20,796 bases of DNA. It comes from ZC4RG30 sp031424095 (GTDB taxonomy: Bacteria; Pseudomonadota; Gammaproteobacteria; Steroidobacterales; Steroidobacteraceae). Below, in pieces: positions 6,738 to 15,135 of the stretch. Both the position numbers and the translations under genes were made by a program. The stretch lies in assembly GCA_031424095.1 (NCBI GenBank), contig JANPGU010000247.1, positions 1 through 20,796 on the forward strand. Direction: 5' to 3'. How positions within the stretch are numbered: position 1 is the stretch's first letter; each line of letters starts with the position of its first letter. The notes below the pieces were generated by a model. The model did no database searches and was not told the DNA's origin. It saw only the letters and a list, made by a program, of their open reading frames with translations.

Positions 6738-9700
6738 TTAAACCAGAATGCGCTCGATGCCGCCCTGGTTTGCCAGACGGACATAGTCCTTCATCCACTC
6801 GTCCCCGAGCACGTGTTTGGCCAATTCCACGACGATATAGTCTGCGTCCAGCTCCGTTTCATCCTGGTAGCGCTTCAGCCCCTGCAGGCATGAAGGGCAT
6901 GAGGTCAACACCTTGATGTCCCCCTGGAAGCCGTCAGCGCGGGTTTGAGCAATTCCCTTTTGCATTTCTTCGGCCTTGCGAAAGCGAACTTGGGTGGACA
7001 CATCCGGACGCGTCACGGCGAACGTGCCAGCCTCGCCACAGCAGCGTTCGCTTTTCGCAATCGGGCCGTTGACGCCCGAGTTCATCAGCGCGTTGACGAC
7101 CTTGAGCGGCTCGTAGCTCTTCATCGGGGTGTGGCAGGGATCGTGGTATAAATAGCGCACCCCGGTGACATGTTCGAGGCGGATGCGTTTCTCCATAAGA
7201 AACTCGTGGATGTCGACGATCCGTGATCCAGGGAATATCTTCTCGAACTCATAGCCCTGCAGTTGATCGAAGCAGGTGCCACAGCTGACGACAATGGTCT
7301 TGATATCCAGATAATTCAGCGTGTTCGCGACACGATGAAACAGCACACGGTTGTCCGTGATGATCTGGTCCGCCTTGCCGAAATCGCCGGAGCCGCGCTG
7401 CGGGTAGCCGCAACAAAGGTAGCCTGGCGGCAACACCGTCTGCACGCCCACGTGCCAAAGCATGGCCTGCGTCGCGAGACCGACTTGCGAAAACAGACGT
7501 TCCGAGCCGCACCCAGGGAAATAGAAGACTGCTTCAGCATCGTTGGCCGTGCGTGCGGGATCGCGGATCACTGGTACGTAGTTGCGGTCTTCGACGTCCA
7601 GCAGCGCACGTGCCGTCTTCTTCGGCACGCCCGCCGGCATACGCCGATTAACAAAATGCACAACCTGCTCGCGAATGGGTGTCTTAACAGTGGTCGCGGC
7701 GGGCGCAGCCGTCTGCGCTCTTGCAAACACCTTCAACAACTGATGACCGAGGCGCTGTCCTTTGTACCCCCAGTCGATCAATACCTTGCGCATGAGCCTT
7801 ATGGTCTCCGGGCGGGTGGCATTCAAGAACATCATCGAAGCCGCGGTGCCGGCATTGAAGCGTCTCTTGCCCATGCGGCGCAACAGATCCCGCATGGCCA
7901 TCGAGACGTCGCCAAAGTCGATGTCCACCGGGCAGGGCGACTCACATTTGTGGCAGACCGTACAGTGATCGGCAACGTTTGAGAACTCGTCCCAGTGGCG
8001 CAATGACACGCCGCGCCTGGTCTGTTCCTCATAAAGGAAGGCCTCGATCAGGAGCGACGTGGCCAGGATCTTGTTGCGAGGGCTGTACAGCAGGTTTGCG
8101 CGTGGCACGTGCGTCGCGCAAACGGGTTTGCACTTGCCGCAGCGCAGGCAGTCCTTAATTGCGTCAGAAATCATGCCGATGTCCGACTGCTGCATGATCA
8201 AGGACTCGTGTCCCATCAGGTTGAAGCTCGGAGTATAGGCGTTGCGCAGGTCACCGTCCGGCATCAGCTTGCCGCGATTGAAGCGGCCTTCCGGATCGAT
8301 GCGGCGCTTGTAGGCGTGCATATCTGCGGTCTCGGCGTCCGTCAAAAACTCGAGCTTGGTAATGCCAATACCATGCTCGCCGGAAATCACGCCATCGAGA
8401 TCGCGTGCAATCTGCATTATTCTCGCTACGATCTGATTGGCTGTATGCAGCATCTCATAGTCGTCCGAGTTGACCGGAATGTTGGTGTGGACATTTCCGT
8501 CACCGGCATGCATGTGAAGTGCGACCCAGACGCGACCGCGCAGCACGCGCTGATGTATGGCCTTGCACTCAGTGAGAATCGGGAAGAAGGCCGGACCGCC
8601 AAAAATTCGTTCGATTGGTGCGAGCAGTTCCTTTTTCCAGGATATGCGGATTGTCCGGTCTTGAATCTGTTCGAAGTTCGCATCAAGCGCTGCGAGGTAG
8701 CCGTGCCAGCGCGCGCGGGTCTGGTCGAGCAGTGCGAGCACCTGCATCGGACGATCCCCGAGCTTGTCCTCGTTTGAGAGGTGATCAAGATCTGCATCGC
8801 CGGACTTTCCGGTGCGCAGTTCACCGTGGAAGTATTTCTCCAGTGCATCAACCAGCCGTAGTTTGCTGGCGATCGAAAGCTCGATGTTGATTCTTTCTAT
8901 TGCATCGGTGTATTCACCCAGCCGCGCGAGCGGGATTACGACGTCTTCATTGATCTTGAAGGCATTGGTGTGCTTGGCAATGGCTGCGGTCTTCGCGCGG
9001 TCGAGCCAGAACTTCTTGCGCGCATCGCTGCCTACCGCGATGAAGCCCTCGCCCGCACGGCCGTTGGCGATGCGTACAACGTCGGACGTCATGCGCGCGA
9101 CGGCGTTGTCTTCGTCCCCGACCAGATCACCGATCAGTACCATCTTCGGCAATACACCACGCTTGGATTTGGTGACATAGCCAACAGCCCGAAGGTAGCG
9201 CTCGTCGAGGTGCTCGAGTCCAGCGAGTAGCACACCCGCTGCGCGACCGCGGCCGTTCAGGTGATCGATTATCTCGACGATGGACGGAATCGCCTCTCGT
9301 GCCTGACCGAAGAATTCGAGACATACCGTTCGACTGTGTTTCGGCATTCGGTGGACGATCCAGCGGGCGCTGGTGATGAGGCCGTCGCAACCTTCCTTTT
9401 GCACACCTGGTACCCCTCCGAGGAACTTGTCTGTGACGTCCTTGCCGAGACCAGCCTTTCGAAACATGGAGCCCGGCAATCTCAGTTCCTCCGTTTTCAG
9501 GACCCTTGCGCGCCCGGGCGCTTCTCTCCCGTCTTTCCATACGAGGCGAAACACCACTTCGGGCGCTTCGTGAATCTTGCCGAGACTGTGACCGACGCGT
9601 TCGACCTCAAGCCAGTTGCCGGCGGGGTCGACCATTCGCCACCAGGCGAGGTTGTCAATGGCCGTGCCCCAGAGCACCGCTTTCTTGCCGCCAGCGTTCA

Positions 9701-10583
9701 TCGCAATGTTGCCACCAACGCAGGAAGCATCCATCGAGGTCGGATCCACGGCGAATACAAATCCGGCCCGTTCTGCGGCGTCCGCTACACGCTTAGTCAC
9801 GACGCCTGCTTCGGAGAACACGGTTGGAATCGGCTCATCGAGTCCGGGTAGCGTAATACGCTCGACTTCCGATACGCGCTCCAGCTTCTCGGTATTGAAA
9901 ACCGCAGAAAGCGGTGTCAGCGGCACAGAGCCGCCGGTATAACCGGTACCGCCACCGCGGGGTATGATGGTCAGGCCAAGCTCAATGCAGGCGCGTACGA
10001 GCCCGGGAATTTCCTCTTCGGCATCGGGCGAAATGACGACGAACGGATACTCGACTCGCCAGTCCGTGGCATCTGTGACATGCGAGACGCGTGAGAAGGC
10101 GTCGAAGCACACTGCGTCCGCGCGCACGAGCCGGCACAACAATCGCCGCGCGCGCTTGCGCAGCTCACGTGTCGCGGCAAAAGACGCTGCAAACTTTGCC
10201 ACGGCCGACTCGGCGGCGGCGAGCAATACGCCCACTTTCGCATCGCCATCGTTGCCTTCCCCTGCACTACCGACGTAGCGCCGTCGGTTCACTTCATCAA
10301 GCCGGTGGTGCAGGGCGGCAACAAGCATTTTCCTGCGTTTCGGATTCTCGAGCAGGTCATCCTCAAGATAGGGGTTACGTTGTACAACCCAGATATCGCC
10401 CAATACCTCGTACAGCATCCGAGCTGAGCGGCCAGTCTTGCGTTGTGAGCGCAGCTCGCTGAGCAGCTGCCAGGACGCATCGCCGAGCAGTCGAATGACA
10501 ATTTCCCGGTCTGATAGCGATGTGTAGTTGTAGGGAATCTCTCGTAGCCGAGCCTGTGACTCCGGGATCAAAGTTTGTTGCAT
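6738..10583 (-). CDS. Giant FAD-linked oxidase / double 4Fe-4S / CCG-domain oxidoreductase (DUF3683 type)
   Basis: Predicted membrane-associated flavin and iron-sulfur dehydrogenase resembling glycolate oxidase GlcD and GlcF (or D-lactate dehydrogenase) fused in one chain, probably passing electrons from a 2-hydroxy acid to quinone. Seen: 1,281 residues. Order: N-terminal DUF3683-like part (about 10-150) with REIPYNYTSLSDREIVIRLLG; FAD-binding PCMH domain with IIPRGGGTGYTGGS (206-219) and GGNIAMNAGGKKAVLWGT; FAD-oxidase C-terminal domain with HMHAGDGNVHTN (690-701) and SGEHGIGITKLEF; two CxxCxxCxxxC clusters (Cys812-822 and Cys874-884); two CCG domains with FPGCG...YLCCGYP (1022-1060) and YHDPCH...ERCCGEAG (1146-1185), plus CGTC and CPSC motifs. 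No transmembrane helix. ATG at 10583 is preferred, with GGA 5 bases before it; an upstream in-frame GTG (10640) would add 19 unlike residues. The substrate is not known. It stands alone with gaps on both sides. Confidence 0.88.
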   Translation of the reverse strand: MQQTLIPESQARLREIPYNYTSLSDREIVIRLLGDASWQLLSELRSQRKTGRSARMLYEVLGDIWVVQRNPYLEDDLLENPKRRKMLVAALHHRLDEVNRRRYVGSAGEGNDGDAKVGVLLAAAESAVAKFAASFAATRELRKRARRLLCRLVRADAVCFDAFSRVSHVTDATDWRVEYPFVVISPDAEEEIPGLVRACIELGLTIIPRGGGTGYTGGSVPLTPLSAVFNTEKLERVSEVERITLPGLDEPIPTVFSEAGVVTKRVADAAERAGFVFAVDPTSMDASCVGGNIAMNAGGKKAVLWGTAIDNLAWWRMVDPAGNWLEVERVGHSLGKIHEAPEVVFRLVWKDGREAPGRARVLKTEELRLPGSMFRKAGLGKDVTDKFLGGVPGVQKEGCDGLITSARWIVHRMPKHSRTVCLEFFGQAREAIPSIVEIIDHLNGRGRAAGVLLAGLEHLDERYLRAVGYVTKSKRGVLPKMVLIGDLVGDEDNAVARMTSDVVRIANGRAGEGFIAVGSDARKKFWLDRAKTAAIAKHTNAFKINEDVVIPLARLGEYTDAIERINIELSIASKLRLVDALEKYFHGELRTGKSGDADLDHLSNEDKLGDRPMQVLALLDQTRARWHGYLAALDANFEQIQDRTIRISWKKELLAPIERIFGGPAFFPILTECKAIHQRVLRGRVWVALHMHAGDGNVHTNIPVNSDDYEMLHTANQIVARIMQIARDLDGVISGEHGIGITKLEFLTDAETADMHAYKRRIDPEGRFNRGKLMPDGDLRNAYTPSFNLMGHESLIMQQSDIGMISDAIKDCLRCGKCKPVCATHVPRANLLYSPRNKILATSLLIEAFLYEEQTRRGVSLRHWDEFSNVADHCTVCHKCESPCPVDIDFGDVSMAMRDLLRRMGKRRFNAGTAASMMFLNATRPETIRLMRKVLIDWGYKGQRLGHQLLKVFARAQTAAPAATTVKTPIREQVVHFVNRRMPAGVPKKTARALLDVEDRNYVPVIRDPARTANDAEAVFYFPGCGSERLFSQVGLATQAMLWHVGVQTVLPPGYLCCGYPQRGSGDFGKADQIITDNRVLFHRVANTLNYLDIKTIVVSCGTCFDQLQGYEFEKIFPGSRIVDIHEFLMEKRIRLEHVTGVRYLYHDPCHTPMKSYEPLKVVNALMNSGVNGPIAKSERCCGEAGTFAVTRPDVSTQVRFRKAEEMQKGIAQTRADGFQGDIKVLTSCPSCLQGLKRYQDETELDADYIVVELAKHVLGDEWMKDYVRLANQGGIERILV

Positions 10584-11181
10584 CAAAATCCGTGGAAGCT
10601 CAATTAGGTGGATCGAAGGGTACCATTGCGGCACATCCACAGTACCGCGCGAACATCATGCGACCAGGCTGATGTCCGCCAAAGCAACTATGAAGTGGCT
10701 GGCATCATTCTCGTGCGGCGCGGAGCGCCCGGGTGATCACTTTAAGGAGCTGGCGCTTGAGGATTTCGTCGTACAGGCACATCATCCGGTCCAGAAGAGC
10801 GAACGATGTCCGCGGTTATCGACTGGAGTTCTGAGTTGATAGCTTGATTGCATGACGGTAGCCAGGTTGCGAGATCCCGCATTGCCAGCGGCAGCAAGAT
10901 TGCAGCATGGGCGCTTGCGCCACGAGCTTGCGACCAGCAGGAATGTCGTGGTCGTTTGTCAAGCGACGGTAGATTGCGACATTCTTGCCAGTGAGCAACA
11001 GGTCAATGCACCTGCCCCGGGAGATTGGCTCATGTGCCAGCGCAGGCACATGCGGCTCGCTGCAAGGGTGGCCTGGAATACCCTCACTAATCCGCAGAGC
11101 GCTTGGTGGACACCTTTTCCCCAGCGAAACCAGGCCGCGGATGTTTCAGGATCTGCGGGTCCTACTTCGGTTGCCGGATCT
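10584..11181. other. 598-bp region without a supportable gene
   Basis: This lies between the start of the oxidoreductase gene and the end of the histidine kinase gene, both on minus. It should hold the promoter of the oxidoreductase near 10590-10700. Several open frames exist on both strands (for example plus 10852-11262 and minus 10816-11049), but none has a convincing ribosome site, composition or recognisable motif. The minus frame ending at the TGA near 10719-10721 gives a 35-codon tail (LLDRMMCLYDEILKRQL is its core) that looks more protein-like than the rest and might be a relic. No tRNA, repeat array or IS end was seen. Confidence 0.5.
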
Positions 11182-12570
11182 CTACGCAACCGACGTGCGG
11201 AGCCGCACGGAAAAGACAGTTCCCCGACCTGGCACGCTGTTGACCGTTATGCTTCCACCTAGCCGCTGAACAATCTGCTGCGCAATCGCAAGTCCCAGCC
11301 CTGTTCCACCTTCGAGGCGTGAGCGTACCCTGTCTGCCCGCCAGAACCGATCGAACACATGTGGCAGCCCCGTCGCCTCGATCCCTTCTCCGGTATCGGT
11401 AACACGTATTTCAACGGTTCGTTCAGTGCACACCAGACATAAAGCAATCGAGCCCTGTTCCGTGTACTTGATTGCATTGTCCAGAAGAATCAGCACCAGG
11501 CGACGCAGCTCCGGGCCGTTTCCTTCTACGTGCGTCTCGCACTGAGGCGTGTCGCACGTGAGGTCTAGATTCTTCGATTCCGCCCTGGAGCGTACGTCTT
11601 CGGTCACTTCGTGCACGAGTGCCGCGAGGTCAACCCTCTCCGATGGAAGGTTCCGCATGGCATCGGCCCTTGCGAGCGCAAGCAGGTTCTCAACCATAGC
11701 CGCCATGTGATTGGCCTCCTGGACTATCTTGCGCATCGCGTCAGTCAGTTCCCCGGGCGTCCGTTGACGACGCAGCGACACTTCCGCGGCAGTAGTAATG
11801 AGAGACAGCGGCGCGCGCAACTCGTGGGACGCATCGGCCGTGAACTGCTGGACAGAATGAAATCCCCTCTCGATTCGCGCAAGCATGGCATTGAGCGTCC
11901 GGGCAAGCCGGGTAAGTTCGTCGTTACCTGGCGGAACTGGCAAACGCGCCGTCAAATCTGCGGGATCAATTGCTTCGGTATCGGCGATGATCCGCTCCAC
12001 GGGTCCCAACGCGCGGGTACTCATCCAGTAGCCTACGGTGGTCGTCATGGCCAAGGCCAATGGTACGAGAGCCGCGAGGCTCAGCACGTAAGTGTGCAAG
12101 AACTTCTGAATCTCGTGGAGCGGCTGTACGACGTGCACACTGATTCCAGCTCCAGCCACGACGATCTGGCTGCTGGCCACTCGAAGCGGCCAACCCATAA
12201 AATCGGTCGTGGAAAAACTTGGTGATGGACCAGGCCGTGCGGGCGGCAAGGGTGGAATCCCATGGACGCGCAAGCCGGCGGATTCGTACAGCAGACGCTG
12301 CTGATCATCCGTCACCTGCACGAAAGCACCGACTATTGACGCCTCAGCCACACTCATCGACGGCCCGGGAGGCAGCATATCGCCCTTGAGAAATTGGCCT
12401 GTGAAGAACGGCACTATGCGCTCTACCTGATGCCCGAGATCGCGGTCGACGGTGCGATACAGATACAGGCGCATGGCAATTCCGCTGCCCGCTACAAACA
12501 GCGTCACAACTACGGCGACACTGACGAGATACCACGCCGTCAGCCGGAACTTGATCGTCCTGTGTCTCAA
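11182..12570 (-). CDS. Two-component sensor histidine kinase (HAMP, HisKA, HATPase)
   Basis: Inner-membrane sensor that autophosphorylates and hands phosphate to the response regulator encoded just upstream. Seen: 462 residues from a TTG at 12568-12570. TM1 about 12-35; periplasmic sensor loop about 36-157 with a Pro-rich stretch (PPLPPARPGP, 106-115); TM2 about 158-183; HAMP about 184-237; HisKA with FTADASHELRAPLSLITTAAE and phospho-acceptor His249; N box LVLILLDNAIKYTE; G boxes DTGEGIE and GGTGLGLAIAQQIVQRLGG. The TTG start is chosen because CAGGAG stands 5 bases before it and it overlaps the regulator's TGA (TTGA), the classic coupled arrangement. A longer in-frame open stretch upstream runs inside the regulator gene and looks unlike protein. 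The layout is QseC/PmrB-like; the signal is unknown. Confidence 0.93.
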   Translation of the reverse strand: MRHRTIKFRLTAWYLVSVAVVVTLFVAGSGIAMRLYLYRTVDRDLGHQVERIVPFFTGQFLKGDMLPPGPSMSVAEASIVGAFVQVTDDQQRLLYESAGLRVHGIPPLPPARPGPSPSFSTTDFMGWPLRVASSQIVVAGAGISVHVVQPLHEIQKFLHTYVLSLAALVPLALAMTTTVGYWMSTRALGPVERIIADTEAIDPADLTARLPVPPGNDELTRLARTLNAMLARIERGFHSVQQFTADASHELRAPLSLITTAAEVSLRRQRTPGELTDAMRKIVQEANHMAAMVENLLALARADAMRNLPSERVDLAALVHEVTEDVRSRAESKNLDLTCDTPQCETHVEGNGPELRRLVLILLDNAIKYTEQGSIALCLVCTERTVEIRVTDTGEGIEATGLPHVFDRFWRADRVRSRLEGGTGLGLAIAQQIVQRLGGSITVNSVPGRGTVFSVRLRTSVA

Positions 12571-13271
12571 CGCCGCTCCTGCCTCAGGCAGTAGCCGACG
12601 CCGCGCTCCGTATGCAGCAGCCGCGGCAGGCCACGCCGATCCACCTTGTTTCGCAGGAATCGCATGAACACGTCCAGGTTGTTCTCGGTAACATGGCGAT
12701 CGCCCCACACCATGTCGATCAGGTGGCTGCGCCTGACGACGCGCCCTGCAGAGCGCATCAAGCATTCCAGAATGACGAATTCCGTGCGTGTCAGGTCCAG
12801 GTGGTGACCGTCCCGCACAGCCGTGATCCTGACGGAGTCAAGAAGGAGACCGGCAAAGCGCAGTTCGGCGGCATTCTTTGCATCGCCGGCGCGGGTCCGG
12901 GCGCGGATTCGCGCAATCAGGACATCGAACACGAAGGGCTTCGTAAGATAGTCGTCCGCGCCGGCATCCAGGCCCTTTATGACATCCTCAGTGGCGTCCC
13001 GGCCGGTCAGCAGAACTATCGGAGTGCGGTTTCCCGTCGCGCGCAATCGGCGGGTAATCTCAAAGCCGTCCAGTCCAGGCAACATGACGTCGAGAAGTAT
13101 CAGATCTAAGTGCAGGTGCTCAGCCTGGCGGAGGGCGGTATCGCCGTCGAAGCAGGCCATGACCGCGTAACCCTCGTCTTCAAGTCCCTTTTTCACAAAT
13201 CCAGCAAGTGCCTTGTCGTCGTCGACCAGCAGGACAGTCAATGCCTTGTTGAAGTCGGTTCCCACTTGCAC
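12567..13271 (-). CDS. OmpR/PhoB-family response regulator
   Basis: Cytoplasmic transcription factor activated by the adjacent kinase. Seen: 234 residues. Receiver domain (about 12-125) with acidic pair Asp17/Asp18 (LLVDDDK), phospho-acceptor Asp61 (LILLDVMLPGLDGFE), Thr89 and Lys111 (YLTKPF). Winged-helix DNA-binding domain (about 135-232) with TRTEFVILECLM, RSHLIDMVWG and the terminal hairpin TERGVGYCLR. The start is the GTG at 13269-13271, with GAGG 6 bases upstream; another GTG two codons later is less well spaced. It is the first gene of a two-gene operon with the kinase. The 173-bp spacer it shares with the divergent beta-propeller gene carries a direct repeat of the kind OmpR-family dimers bind, so it probably controls that gene and perhaps itself. 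Closest in layout to the QseB/PmrA group, but this is not proven. Confidence 0.95.
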   Translation of the reverse strand: MQVGTDFNKALTVLLVDDDKALAGFVKKGLEDEGYAVMACFDGDTALRQAEHLHLDLILLDVMLPGLDGFEITRRLRATGNRTPIVLLTGRDATEDVIKGLDAGADDYLTKPFVFDVLIARIRARTRAGDAKNAAELRFAGLLLDSVRITAVRDGHHLDLTRTEFVILECLMRSAGRVVRRSHLIDMVWGDRHVTENNLDVFMRFLRNKVDRRGLPRLLHTERGVGYCLRQERR

Positions 13272-13342
13272 TTCGAACCTCGAAAACGCATCGTCGCATC
13301 TAGAGTCTATTTCATTTCCGCTGTGCCGCTACGAAGCGGGGG

Positions 13343-13359
13343 TTTCAGAAACTTTTCAG
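13343..13359 (+). promoter_or_regulatory. Direct repeat TTTCAG-N5-TTTCAG, probable response-regulator box
   Basis: TTTCAG occurs at 13343-13348 and again at 13354-13359, an exact 11-bp period. OmpR-family regulators (PhoB, PmrA, QseB) bind head-to-tail as dimers to half-sites 11 bp apart. It lies between the regulator gene and the beta-propeller gene and covers the position of the -35 element for the promoter at 13370-13375, where an activator would touch RNA polymerase. Confidence 0.6.
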
Positions 13360-13366
13360 GTTGGCT

Positions 13367-13375
13367 TGCTACACT
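13367..13375 (+). promoter_or_regulatory. Extended -10 promoter element for the beta-propeller gene
   Basis: TGCTACACT: the hexamer TACACT (13370-13375) differs from TATAAT at two positions and is preceded by TG one base upstream, an extended -10. The -35 position (13347-13352, AGAAAC) is poor, as expected for an activated promoter, and is overlaid by the direct repeat. The predicted start of transcription is near 13382, giving a leader of about 60 bases. Confidence 0.5.
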
Positions 13376-13444
13376 TCAACGGATCGACCGCGTGACCTTC
13401 TGGCGCGTCGACCAAAACCTATCCCTGCCGAGGAGTAAATTGTG

Positions 13445-14500
13445 ATGAAGCCCCTAACGCGCCCGGTATCAGGTACTCGTTCGCGCCAGTTTGCGCTCTC
13501 GGGCGTATTGCTGATCACTATGGCGTTCGCCTTGACGGCGCATGCCGAGTATCACCTGGCATCCACGATCAAGGTGGGTGGCGAGGGAGGGTGGGACTAT
13601 CTGGAGCCTGACGCGGTCAGCCGGCGACTATATGTCACACACGAAAACAACGTCGTGGTCATCGACATGGATACTCTCAAGGTTGTTGGCAACGTGCCTG
13701 ACTCTCCCGGCATGGGCGGCGTGGCGCTGTCGCGCGAACTGAACCGCGGCTTCACTGCAAATGGCGACGAAGATACCGTTGGGGTCTTTGCACTGGACAC
13801 TCTCAAGCCGCTGGGCAAATGGAAAGCTACGGGCAGGAATCCTAACCAGATTGCCTATGAACCTGTAACCAAGCGCGTATTCAGCTTCAATTCGACCGGC
13901 CGCAACGTCACCGTTTTTGACGCCACAAGCGGCAACGTTCTTGCCACCATAAATGTGGACGGGCGTACGGAGTTCTTTGCGGTCGATGGCAAGGGCATGA
14001 TTTACGACTCGCTGCTGGACAAGTCGACCGTCATCGCCATCGATGCCAGGACGATGAGAGTGGTCGCCACCTATTCGTTGGCACCTTACACAGGACCGAC
14101 TGGCATGGCGATGGACACCCAGACACGGCGCTTGTTCGTCCCCACTCGCGACAAGAATCTGCTGGTTCTGGATGCCGATACCGGCAAGATCATCGCCAAC
14201 TTCCCGATCGGTGTCGGAACTGACGCGGTCAAGTTCGATGCCGGCCTGAAGCTGGTATTCGCGTCCGGTGGCGACGGCACGCTGACCGTCATACATGAAG
14301 ACAGCAAGGACAAGTTCTCGCTGTTGAAAACCGTGAAGACCGAGCCGGGCGCGCGCACCATGGCGGTTGACCCCAAGACCCATCGGCTGTTCCTGCCCAC
14401 TGGCGACTATGGTCCGCCACCGCCTGCGACACCGGAAAATCCGCACCCGTGGAAGCCGGTGATTCCAGGTACATTTCGCGTGCTGGTGCTGGAACCTTGA
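13445..14500 (+). CDS. Exported YncE-like beta-propeller protein (YVTN family)
   Basis: Predicted periplasmic seven-bladed beta-propeller; such proteins are thought to bind partners or ligands and no catalysis is assigned. Seen: 351 residues. A Sec signal peptide covers residues 1-34: basic start, hydrophobic core FALSGVLLITMAFALTA, cleavage after AHA at 34. The mature part has repeated blade motifs of the type VVVIDMDTLKVVGNVP, VTVFDATSGNVLATI, VIAIDARTMRVVATY and LLVLDADTGKIIANFP, each about 40-45 residues apart. The last part has a Pro-rich insert (YGPPPPATPENPHPWKP) before the closing strand FRVLVLEP. AGGAG at 13431-13435 serves either ATG 13445 (9 bases) or GTG 13442 (6 bases); the difference is one residue. 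Divergent from the two-component operon and probably under its control through the box at 13343-13359. Confidence 0.85.
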   Translation: MKPLTRPVSGTRSRQFALSGVLLITMAFALTAHAEYHLASTIKVGGEGGWDYLEPDAVSRRLYVTHENNVVVIDMDTLKVVGNVPDSPGMGGVALSRELNRGFTANGDEDTVGVFALDTLKPLGKWKATGRNPNQIAYEPVTKRVFSFNSTGRNVTVFDATSGNVLATINVDGRTEFFAVDGKGMIYDSLLDKSTVIAIDARTMRVVATYSLAPYTGPTGMAMDTQTRRLFVPTRDKNLLVLDADTGKIIANFPIGVGTDAVKFDAGLKLVFASGGDGTLTVIHEDSKDKFSLLKTVKTEPGARTMAVDPKTHRLFLPTGDYGPPPPATPENPHPWKPVIPGTFRVLVLEP

Positions 14501-15135
14501 TCCGGAGCAAGCGCATTCCGAGTTGACCTGAGACTGGTTGAACCAGGGGGTACGCATGCAGCCCTGTCCCTTTCTTTCCAGCAATCAAGGAAAGCTGCAG
14601 CATTGCCCCGGTCAGCTGCGATCGCTTTTCAGGGCGCCAAGCCGCTGCTTAGCGAAGCACCCACCGACGGCCACTGGAAACACCCTCGACTGCGGCGAAA
14701 GCGACAATCAGCATCGCCGCGATAGCGTGGAACAGGAGAGTTGCCTGGATGAAATGAATCATATTGGGACGCCTCTGTCAGAAGGGTCAAATCGTTGGCT
14801 TCTGCCTACGGAATGCAATATCACCCGCAAATGCAAATGCTATGTGGACGAATCAAGAAGAGATTGCGGAAGTTTGTTGACGAAGCCCCTGGCAGAATTG
14901 TTTACCCGGATCGTGATTCAGGGGTTGCGGGCTCCGAGGCGCGCCTGGTAGTGACGGACCAACCTATCCAGCCTCCAATATTTATATCCCTTAGGCAGTT
15001 TTGGATTGGACACTCCAGGCCGGCAGGCGCAGGGTCTGAGGCAGGCGTTGACGCGTCAGTGCAAAGCGGCGTGCGCGCCGTTCGGGTCACGACCGAGATC
15101 CGGAATCAATTCAACAGACCCGAGGCATGGTCCGA
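14501..15135. other. 635-bp region without a supportable gene, locally AT-rich
   Basis: Between the beta-propeller gene and the second decarboxylase-like gene, both plus. About 14761-14880 has roughly 46% G+C by hand count (55 of 120), clearly below the flanking genes. Open frames at 14538-14951 and 14795-15160 have no ribosome site at a useful distance and no motif I recognise. A short inverted repeat CTGGTT-G-AACCAG lies at 14534-14546, soon after the beta-propeller stop, and might help end transcription although no T-run follows it directly. The right part should hold the promoter of the 15136 gene. It may be a decayed gene or an insertion scar. Confidence 0.45.

Noticed and set aside
7263..7982. 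Open frame of about 239 codons on plus, opposite the large oxidoreductase
   Set aside because: Shadow frame lying opposite the Fe-S and CCG domains; no ribosome site or motif.
12571..12765. Longer N-terminus for the histidine kinase (65 extra codons)
   Set aside because: The extra residues lie inside the response-regulator gene and look unlike protein; the TTG at 12570 has a good ribosome site and a coupled overlap.
13628..14584. Long open frame on minus opposite the beta-propeller gene (about 318 codons)
   Set aside because: It is antisense to a gene with signal peptide and clear blade repeats; its residues show no motif and it exists because of GC-rich codon positions.
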